This document shows positions 1 to 64,000 of a stretch of 64,000 nucleotides of DNA, piece after piece. The stretch spans positions 1 through 64,000 of the forward strand of contig NW_026731931.1 in assembly GCF_028476545.1 (NCBI RefSeq). Direction: 5' to 3'. The translations under genes were made by a program, and so were the position numbers. The notes under the pieces are model-generated. The model made no database searches, was not told where the DNA came from, and worked only from the letters and a program-made list of their open reading frames with translations. The stretch is from Physella acuta (Eukaryota > Mollusca > Gastropoda > Physidae). The stretch's first letter is position 1, and every line of letters starts with the position of its first letter.

Positions 1-599
1 AGAAACCGCTTTTTGGTGTTTAAATTCTCTAAATTTTTTGTTAGTATTTTTACATGAATGAATACTTTTGGGTAAGGGGAACCTTATTAGCTTATGGCTT
101 CTTATGACGCATTTATATTGGTTGAGAAACCACTCCCCCCCCCACTCTATTCCATTGCTATCATCATTGTTTTAAATATAAATTCAAAACCTCTCATGAG
201 TGACAACTGAGTTTTGTTTTGCTTAAAGTCAACAATGCTTGAGATATATGCAGAATTATTTTTGTGTATTAACACAATTACTGTGTTACTTGCACATTGC
301 ATATTTCATGTACACATTTCATTCTGTTTACCTAAACATGATTCATGTTTTATATATTTACTTGGCAGTTACGATTTTTAAAAATATTCCTAAAATCTTA
401 CCCATTATACAAGCCGTATAAGAATTAAGCCAATGCTAATTGTTACACTATTACAAATTCAAAAATGAAACTTAAAATTGAAAAAAAAAATGTGTGCAAA
501 AATACTTTTTTATGCTGAACAAATATTTTTTACCAGCAAACTATGTACATAGATTTAAGTTCAAATACAAAAATAATAAGTAATTGTGCAAAATATTTA
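1..599. other. AT-rich intron sequence, nothing recognised
   Basis: Presumably intron of gene A upstream of its GAIN-A exon. A 60-codon plus frame here has no recognisable features. Confidence 0.5.
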
Positions 600-838
600 A
601 TTTTGTTTGGTTTGTGGTTGTTGTTGATAAATACAATTATATGCGATGCTTTAATTTATAAATTTTGTTGTTGATCAATATAATTCGATGATTTAATTTA
701 TTATTTTTTAAGGAAATGAAAAAGAAAATTTGTTGATAAATATAATTCGATAATTACATTTATTAATCTGTAAGGAAGTGAAGAAGAAAAGTTGTTGATA
801 AATACAATTTGATGTTTACATTTATTATTTTTGTAAAG
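600..838 (+). repeat. Acceptor array before the GAIN-A exon of gene A
   Basis: Two decoy units plus the real exon edge, period about 64 bp, with a decayed unit at the left end. Decoys read TTTTTTAAG/GAAATGAAAAAG and TCTGTAAG/GAAGTGAAGAAG; the real site reads TTGTAAAG/GAAATGAAGAAG. Confidence 0.75.
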
Positions 839-23470
<22,632 letters not shown>

Positions 23471-23796
23471 CAAGATTCTATTAATTCTATTTATTCTATT
23501 TTTTCTCGGACGTTTTCTTTGGTTTTAAACTGGATATCTGGCTAATAATGAAGACGGGTGGGTTTCTGCCTCTGATGTTTAGGCTTTGTCTCAGGTTAAA
23601 AAAAAGTGTCAGCATCTCAATGTATAAGATACTGCTTAAACGAGTTTGGATTTAGTTAAATTGTAATGAATGCAAAGTGTTAAAGTAGCTTCAACTGTGT
23701 CAAAGCTTTAATCACACTAAATATAAGGACTGATTCATACGTCAATTATGTTAGTGTTGAGTAATCACACAACTTTAGTTAAAAAAAATTGTTTAC

Positions 23797-23802
23797 AATA
23801 AA
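23797..23802 (+). promoter_or_regulatory. Poly(A) signal, gene A
   Basis: AATAAA about 330 bp after the stop codon of gene A, followed by a T-rich stretch. Confidence 0.5.
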
Positions 23803-25042
<1,240 letters not shown>

Positions 25043-25048
25043 TTTATT
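25043..25048 (-). promoter_or_regulatory. Poly(A) signal, gene B
   Basis: AATAAA on the minus strand in the context AATAAAAGTTTTAAAATC, which recurs at gene C's poly(A) site. Confidence 0.65.
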
Positions 25049-25163
25049 TAAAGAAACAAATAAAGCTAAATAAAATAACACTCAATTTAGTCAGTAAACA
25101 TATATGTAAAATAATGTGTGTTTAAAACGACTTTGGCGATAAAATGTAGTCAGTCCGTTACTT

Positions 25164-56616
<31,453 letters not shown>

Positions 56617-56649
56617 GTAGCAGAGAGTGTCATCCCAGTTTCGAATTAT

Positions 56650-56950
56650 TGTGTTCTGTTTGTAACAATGTCTTTAAATCAAGATTGCTAGCCGCATTTG
56701 TTTATTTCATTATACCATGGTGCCTGCTGTCAAAATTTCTAGCTGCATTAGCTTATGTCATTATACCATGATGTCTGCTGTCAAAATTGCTAGCTGCATT
56801 AGCTTATATCATTATACCATGATGCCTACTGTCGAAATTGCATGCCGCATTCGTTTATATCATTATACCATGATGCCTTCTGTGAAGTTACAAACTGCAT
56901 CAGTTTATATCATTATACAAGGATGCCTGATTTGAAGATTGCTAGCCACA
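56650..56950. repeat. 60-bp repeat, five units
   Basis: Unit CATTATACCATGATGCCTGC plus TGTCAAAATTGCTAGCTGCA plus TTAGCTTATAT, just upstream of the gene B start codon (5' UTR or first intron). Confidence 0.88.
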
Positions 56951-57189
56951 TTTAATCTTGAAATCTAGTCTTTAAATCGATGACGATGGTTAAGTTTGAC
57001 CAAGTCGTGTTTTGACATACAGCATGAGGATCTAAAGATATTTAAAAACTTTCAGTCTGTCAAGAGAAAATTGAAAACATAATTAATTTTCAGCTTTTAC
57101 GCGAAAAACGTTTGTAATTTTTTTTCATGTAATTATAGCCCACGTTGCATTGAACATACATTTAAAAAATAAAGTTTCCCTTTCAAACC

Positions 57190-57420
57190 TGACGGTCTTT
57201 GGGGCTAGTGAAGTAGAGTTCACCTGTTTCTGTGACCTAGGCATAAGAAGAGATAGTGTGGTCAGCACTATGCCCAGCCGCCTTTACTTTCCCTAACGTG
57301 AGTTAGGTACCATCAGAGTTGGGTGGACTCAGAGACGGTCTACTGACTTGAACCCGGATTCGAACTCGAGACTTTCGAGTTAGCAGTCAAGCTCTCTACC
57401 GCTAGACTACTCCGTCCCAT
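57190..57420 (-). mobile_element. tRNA-derived SINE (family 2), well preserved
   Basis: Minus-oriented; GATTCGAACTCGAGAC B box and CTACCGCTAGACTACTCCGT A box. Confidence 0.83.
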
Positions 57421-57804
57421 AATTGAACATAAATACTAGAGCAAAACTCTGAATGGAATAACCCCCTCAATGAATTATTGGTTTATTTTGAAAAGGCTTT
57501 TTATGGCCTAGACATAAACAATATCTGGAAAATCTTACTATGGCATGAAGTTTCCAGAGGAAAAAATATATAAATGCCATGAAAGTCATATATGAAAGGT
57601 ATCCTATTCAAAGTTATAATAATATGGTAACCATCTCACTGACATATTTATGCTTCAGACAGATTCACAAAGATCTGATCAATGCTGAAAATTAACAACC
57701 ACTACCAGCAGATTATTGGAGTCTTTCGACTGACCTAACACCAGGTCCAATGATAGACAGTTAAGAGGGATTGAGGGAAACGTCATAATAATGAATCCAG
57801 ATTC

Positions 57805-58090
57805 TTCTTCTTCTTTTTCTTCGTTCGAGACTTTTTCGAATATATTAACCATGAACTTTTGCCGGCTCGACCCTCGCCTCCATCACAATTAAGGCCATTA
57901 ACTCTTTTTGGATTTGCTTCCATAGCCTTTGTCCAACCAAGAAAAAACTACCAGGCGGCAGTTGTTTGATTTTGGAGTTGTCTCTCCTAGAAGAGTGGCT
58001 GTCCTCAACTAACGAGCCTCATCTGCCCGAGGGTTCGAACTCGAGACTTTTCGGTTTAGCAACCATGAGCTTTACCGACTCGACCAGATG
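57805..58090 (-). mobile_element. tRNA-derived SINE (family 1)
   Basis: CTTCTTCTTCTTTTTCTTCG tail, CAGCCTC-type body, GGGTTCGAACTCGAGACTTT head, minus orientation; lies between genes B and C. Confidence 0.8.
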
Positions 58091-58897
58091 ATATCGCAGA
58101 AATAGCGCTAAAGTATATTAGAAAGAAAAGCGAGGGTCTTTTTCTAAAAATATATTATGTATAGTTATATAAATAGAAGGACATAAAGAAATATATAAAG
58201 ACAATCATATTTTTTCTTCTTTTTAGAGCATATTTATTGAAACATTGTTATTAAAACGGTTTTTAAGTTATTGTTTTTGGTTGTTTTGTTGGTAAATTAT
58301 ACTTGGAAATTCAGGGGAAACCGCTTTAATTCACAAATGGCCGCTGTTTATATAGCAAAACTTGCTGCGATTAAAGGTTCACAAAGCTAATTATTACAAT
58401 AATTTGTCATATTTAATGTATTTCGGTAACATTTTTAAAACCAACATCTAATTCAGTGAATTCAAACCAATAGCTACAGCTGTATTCCATTTATTCTTTA
58501 CCTGTAGATCGGAATACTAATATGATGAAGTAATCTTTACTATCGTACACATTTTATCAGGTGTCCAAATTCAATAATAAATACATTTCATTAAATGTAT
58601 AGCGCTAACTAAAACAAAATAGATCTAGATCTAGATCTAGCTTGATTATGAAACAATGAAAAATACTATACACAAATATAGATCTACTTCCGTTCAAAGT
58701 CTGCACAACTTTCGTCGTAAATGGTGCAATACAATGTAAGTGCTTACACATAAAAAGAGTTTCAATGGTGCTTTAAAATACTTGAAGATTTAGAAAATTA
58801 CAATTTATACAATAGGAGAAAGTTAATGGACATTTTGTTATAGTTGATACATTTTAATATATACAAAATAAACAGACGTTGTTGCTAATTTGATAAA

Positions 58898-59348
58898 TCT
58901 ATATATATAATTCTCTTCTTGGAGACCCTAGAAAACAAGCTGTAAATGCGCTGCCTACCACCCCACCCCTACACGGTCTGATGAGCTGTGGTTCACGCTG
59001 TTTACCTTCGTGGAGTCGGGTTTAGTGACGGCTATTAGGGGCAGATAATTTAGTTTGAAACGATTCTAAACTTAAAGGAGGTAACTAAGAGAAGGCTGCT
59101 TTCACGGAGGGGGGGGGGGTAGGGGGTAGGGGAAAGGAGGTAACTAAGAGGAGGCTGCTTTCACGGGGGGGTGGGGGAGGGGTTGGGGAAAGGAGGGGGG
59201 GGGGTGTTATCGTCCTTAACGAGCTACTGATAGTGTTTTAAAGCAAATTGGCAGCATTGGTACTGTCGAATTCACAAATTAAGAATTTCTGAAAAGTAGA
59301 AAATAAAACAACTAAATAGCGGCGTATGATACGCCGCGGGTCGGCTCG
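58898..59348 (+). mobile_element. Helitron-like family B, copy 4
   Basis: A^TCTATATATATAATTCTC start; perfect hairpin GCGGCGTATGATACGCCGC; end GGGTCGGCTCG^T. Internal duplication of a G-rich block at about 59090-59210. Confidence 0.8.
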
Positions 59349-60352
59349 TTCTATATAATTAAGGAAAGCAACTATAGCCAGTGCGGTTAGGGGAAAACTT
59401 TTAGTTGTGATAACATATTTTTTTCATCAGTATCGATATAGGTCTCATTAAAAAAAAATACGACTGTATTTGTATGACGGATTAATGAATATGTTATAGA
59501 TAATAGCGAAATGTCAAAACTCTGGAGTATGTGTATGAGGGGCGGGGTGGTGGGTGGAGGTTTTTTTTTTAAATTAAGGTTTTTTTTAAATTAAGGTGAC
59601 ACGCTTTTTTCATCCAAACAATTATGTTAAAAACGGTATTGAAGCTTTATTTCTTGTTTTTAACAGTGTTTTTATAAGCAAAAAATTAATACATTAAATG
59701 TTAATTGATCAAGTAAATATGTTCCAAAAAAATTCGCTGTTTTAACAATAAATTTGCCCAGGTAGGGGGGGCAGAGGGGTAAAGGCTACACGAATCTCTA
59801 TTTTAGTCTTTTCCATATGTAATTTATGTGTGATTTGTTAACATAGTAAAAGCATTTTCCTTAACTATTTTTTTTAATGTAAGCTTCATTTAGTCTTAGA
59901 CTCTAATTACGGTATCAATTTGTTTTAGAACGCCTGACTTCCTTTTTCATATGGAGTTCATTGCAACATTTTAGCAAGTGAACGAATAGAGAAAAAAATA
60001 ACATTCAAGATCCTTTTAATAAGGAAGCATACAAGTATTATTTAAATAATCAGTTTTAATATATTAGATGGTAGAAATAGATAAACGGTCAATAGTGGAG
60101 GTGATATATGTTTAATATACGTATCAGTGACCTTGATATATAAATGTATAGTGATGACTTGTGTGCACTGTCGCTTGGTGGGTGGGACTTGAATCCTGGA
60201 GCTGAACTGATATATTTCGTGTTGCCCTACATCTTCCCATAAGTATTGTTTTATAAACTTCCCAAATTTTCATTGCGATACGATGAAAGGTGCAGTTTTT
60301 GTCATAAAGGACAGACACACATAGACTCAACATACATACCTCCATACTGCCT

Positions 60353-60456
<104 letters not shown>

Positions 60457-60542
60457 GGGAAAGTAAATAAAGACAGTAAGGGAGAGTAAATGACAAACGC
60501 CAACAATTTTGAAAACTGTTTTTTTTTAATGATTTTAAAACT

Positions 60543-60548
60543 TTTATT
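60543..60548 (-). promoter_or_regulatory. Poly(A) signal, gene C
   Basis: AATAAA in the context AATAAAAGTTTTAAAATC, identical to that of gene B. Confidence 0.65.
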
Positions 60549-60696
60549 GAAGTAATTTAAAAAACACATTTTAAACATGACTAAAATTGAAGTCACTACA
60601 TTGAATGAGATTTTTGTAACTATACTGTATTTGAGCTCTAGATTTCAATGAAAGCCTATATATCTATGGTGATAGAATGTCGTCGTTCCACTACGT

Positions 60697-63441
60697 TTAG
60701 TTGATGAGTGTTCCACATGTTTCTGAAAAACAAGTAAACTGTAAATTAGTAGCGGAAGATCCACAAGTCAACAGGCTAAAGTTAACTATCAAATCCAACT
60801 AAATGGTGTTTTTTTTTTGCTTGTCTACACAACAAATGAAGAGGGATAAATCTCCTTTAAACTTTCTTAAATATTCTATTTTAACAGTAAAAAGGATGTC
60901 TCTTCCAGTGCAATCGAGCTATAGGAAATGTATATTAAACTGCTAAATGGTTCACCCAATGAACGCAAACAATCTATATATATAATTCTCTTCTGGGATC
61001 AGTTAGAAAACAAGCTGCAAGCGCGCCTTTGCAGTCCCCTCTCTTCCTCTCTATCACTATCACTACCACCCCCACCCCACCCCCACATGATCTGGTGAGC
61101 GGTGTTCACTCTGTTTACATTTTACAATCATAGAGACGGGTTTGGTGACGGCTATTAGGGGCAGATAATTTAGTTTGAAACTATTTTAAACTTAGAGGAG
61201 GTAACTAAGAGGAGGCTGCTTTCAGGTGGGGGGGGGGGGGGGGGTGGTTATTGTTTTTAAGCAAATATTTTCAATGGCAGCATTGGTACTGTCGAATTCA
61301 CAAATTATAAATTACTGAAAAGTAGAAAAAAAAACTAAATAGCGGCGTATGATACGCAGCGGGTCAGCTCGTGTGTATAATAGAGCGGAGAACGGACCCA
61401 AGCGAAAATAGTCTCAAAGGTATTCAAGACGCCCATTAAGTATTTTTTTTAATCATGCGCGGTCCAACTAAGGGGTCATCCATAAATGACGTCAAACTCG
61501 TAGGGGGGAGGGGGGTCCGTAATTTTGTGACGATGTGTGATGAGGGGGAGGGGGGGGGGGGTGGGTTCAGATGTTACGAAGTCACAGTTTTGTATTACAA
61601 AAAAGCAATGTTAGAAAACGAATTTTAGACGTTATTTCGCATTTTAGATAACTGTTTTAATAAATTGTAATAGTTTAGACAAGATTTTAGAAAAATATCG
61701 ATGTTTAAAAAAAATTCAACTGCAATTTTGAGGGGGGTTGTAGGTTGAGGTGTGACGTCATTTTAGGGGTGGGGTCTGGCTTTTTGTGACGACGTGTGAC
61801 GGAGGGGAGGGGGTAGGTAAAAATCGTCAAAAAAAGCGTGACGTCATTTATGGATGACCCCTAAATTTAATATGGTTATAAAAATCCTGTCTGTTTGGTT
61901 ATTTTTTTCGGACTTTAAAAAAGAGGTGATGTATTTGACGTTTAGCATTTTCAGTAATTAAGCACAAATATTTTATTTTTTTAAATTATTTTTACAGCTT
62001 CTAAGAGGTCAAAATATTTTAAAAAGAACGAATTTTATTCATGTCAACAATATGATAGCAGGATTCTCGTTAACTCGGTGGCCGCCGTTATTACTTTATA
62101 AAGAAACTGTTTCTATAAGAAATTTCGCCCACCTAACATAAACGGTACAAGGTAACGGGTTTTGAGAAACCGGAAGTAGATTAAGTACTAGATTTAGTTA
62201 CCGAAAATCGGATGCGCCTGGTTATAAATTTTGGGGTTTGTGTTATAGTTATATCGTGACCAGTGATATTGTCACGTGCACCCGCTGGTTTGAATGAACA
62301 GATATCTTTCACCTAACCAACCCCCAACCCCACCCCTATACGGTGTCCAAGCGTCCTTCTCACGCGTCTTTTCTTTAGGATAGCGTGGCTAGCAGACAAG
62401 ACGTGTTTTCACTGTCGAGCTAAGTCAAAAAATGTGTTACTGTTTGTCTTTATTTGTCTAAACTGTAACCACACTGTTGTGTGCTGACGAAGACCTTGGG
62501 TCGAAACGTCCACAGTTGTCTTGTAACTGTCTTAATTTGTGAGGTAACTAACACTATCTGTTTTATTACTAAGTGATATTGTTATAGTGGCTAGGTTATA
62601 ACTAAAACACATTCTATTGTATGCAATAAGGATGTCCCGCAGAAGAAGTTTATTTTGTGCGTTTAAATATAAACAGTATCGCACTGATCAGAGTTTCTTT
62701 CAGGCATCTCTGGGATATTGCCCCACTCGTAGAAGCACGTTCCGCTCTTGATCAAAATAGAACAAATTCAAAGCTCAAAAAGAAAACATACTTCAACCAT
62801 TTAACCCCTTCCCCATCTACATGTAAGTTTTAAGTGATCTTACTCATCCGGAGAATAAAAAAAAACATCTACATATATAATTTTCTTCTGGGAGACGTTA
62901 GAAAACAAGCTGCAAACGCGCCTTACAGTCCCCTCTCTTTTTCTCTATCGCTACCCCCCCCCCCCCCCCCCTCACATGGTCTGGTGAGCTGAGTTTCACA
63001 CTAAATGTTTACGTTTTACAATCGTAGAGCCGAGTTTGGTGACGGCTATTAGAGGCAGATAATTTAGTTTGAAACGATTTTAAACTTAGAGGAGGTAACT
63101 AAGGAGCGGCTGCTTTCACGGGGTGGGGGGGGGGGGGAAGGGGGATTTAGTATTTTAAAGCAAATATTTTCAGTGACAGCATTGGTACTGTCATTATGAA
63201 TTACTGAAACGTAGAAAAAACAACAACTAAATAGCGACGTATGATACACCGCGGGTCGGCTCGTTTGAAATAAACCCTAGCATTCTACCATTCAAACCGT
63301 TGAAGCAATAGAATTGTATTAGACTAAGCTAACCTTCCTGAGCAGAGGATGATCCGCTGTCCTTCGACGTGGTAAATTTAAATTCGTAGTATTTAGACTG
63401 TTTGCTCAAACTGGATCTAGATACCCTTGATTCACTGTACT
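60697..63441 (-). CDS. Gene C: third adhesion GPCR paralogue, last two coding exons
   Basis: Only the 3' end is in the window. Exon 63441-63334 (108 nt, acceptor TTTTCTCAG, donor GGAAG/gttagc) encodes YSESRVSRSSLSKQSKYYEF, homologous to gene B's AFSESSRSSLRKHSKGDDYR; its length and exit phase fit. Terminal exon 60722-60697 (acceptor TTGTTTTTCAG) encodes ETCGTLIN and TAA, against EDGTAIN in gene B. The 3' flanks match around the poly(A) signal. The receptor body must lie right of the window. Because only short tail sequence is seen, receptor identity rests on homology to gene B. The intron carries two Helitron-like and one Harbinger-like element. Confidence 0.75.
60973..61371 (+). mobile_element. 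Helitron-like family B, copy 5
   Basis: A^TCTATATATATAATTCTC start, GGGTCAGCTCG^T end, hairpin GCGGCGTATGATACGCAGC. Confidence 0.77.
61472..61861. mobile_element. PIF/Harbinger-like MITE, copy 3
   Basis: GGGGTCATCCATAAATGACG TIR and its inverse; 3-bp target duplication TAA (61469-61471, 61862-61864). Confidence 0.82.
62878..63263 (+). mobile_element. Helitron-like family B, copy 6
   Basis: A^TCTACATATATAATTTTC start, GGGTCGGCTCG^T end. Confidence 0.75.
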
Positions 63442-63591
63442 CTGAGAAAATCACAATTTTTTAAAAATATACACGTTATTGCTTTTAATTAATACAAATG
63501 ATTGTAATTAATACATATGATTTTTATTAATAAAAATGATCTTAATTAATACAAATGATTCACATATTGTTGCTGTCAACTCGATAGGAGT

Positions 63592-63990
63592 TCGTTGTGG
63601 TCTGATGATAAAGCGCATGACTGCTAACTCGAAAAGTCGTAAGTTCAATACAGGGGAAAACATAATGGCACTTCCCATCTCATAGTCCAGGCTTTGTGCT
63701 TGGGGCAGAGGCGTAGCAAAGGGGGGGGGATGTGGACCGCACCGGGTGACACCATTTAGGTGGTGACACCAAGGCAAAAAATAGCAAAATATATAGAGAA
63801 AAACTTAAGGGGGGGTGCATATCGAAAATTTGAAAGTTTGTCCCCGGGAAGGGTCGCTACGCCTCTGGGAGGTGACACCATTAAGTGCCGCACCGGGTGA
63901 CACCCGACCTTCGCTACGCCACTGGCTTGGGGTTCCAAGTCATGATCACATAACGGTCTATTAGACGTTGAATTCATACAAGTACCAGCA
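63592..63990 (+). mobile_element. SINE-like tRNA head split by a hAT-like MITE
   Basis: TGTGGTCTGATGATAAAGCG and GTAAGTTCAATACAGG resemble A and B boxes. The copy resumes after the MITE with GGTTCCAAGTCATGATCAC. Confidence 0.5.
63706..63924 (-). mobile_element. C-rich hAT-like MITE, copy 5
   Basis: Exact 8-bp target duplication GCTTGGGG (63698-63705, 63925-63932); CAGAGGCGTAGC and GCTACGCCACTG ends. Confidence 0.86.
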
Positions 63991-64000
63991 GTAAGGCGTC

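Overview
The window is AT-rich, repeat-laden, intron-rich animal DNA. It is probably from an invertebrate, and a gastropod mollusc is my best guess from the overall repeat style; no single feature proves the species. Almost all coding sequence belongs to adhesion G-protein-coupled receptors (aGPCRs). I rebuilt exons from reading phase, GT/AG boundaries and alignment between paralogues.

Layout. Gene A (+, 839-23470) is the 3' part of an aGPCR: GAIN domain, GPS, seven transmembrane segments and a short tail. It has 14 exons, and its 5' part lies left of the window. An exact 3430-bp tandem duplication (898-4320 and 4328-7750) repeats three of its GAIN exons. Gene B (-, 56616-25164) looks complete: 25 exons summing to 3309 nt, or 1102 residues plus stop, all phases agreeing. 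Its order is signal peptide, LRRNT, LRRs, LRRCT, Cys-rich region, hormone-receptor-like module, GAIN, GPS, 7TM, tail. Genes A and B are convergent, about 1.2 kb apart between poly(A) signals. Gene C (-, 63441-60697) is a third paralogue, of which only the last two coding exons are in the window. Several exons have the same length in A and B (150, 128, 145, 76, 103 nt), so the loci are homologous and apparently under coding constraint.

The most unusual signal is in the introns. About eleven exon edges are flanked by minisatellites whose unit contains that exon's own edge plus its splice site, on the gene's strand. The clearest is 23 copies of the GPS-exon acceptor (about 11.0-12.75 kb). Others copy the exon 1 donor (about 18 extra copies), the TM3 donor (about 11), the tail acceptor (12), the TM7 acceptor (4, 41-bp period) and a 139-bp exon-end triplication. 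The result is runs of decoy splice sites.

The rest is mobile-element debris: two Helitron-like families (one ending CTCG, six copies, all A^T), several hAT-like MITE families with 8-bp target duplications and C/G homopolymer cores, a PIF/Harbinger-like MITE, a 693-bp TTAA-flanked palindrome, two tRNA-derived SINE families, a long-TIR element, long (TA)n tracts and C-rich arrays. No bacterial-type features or CRISPR were seen.
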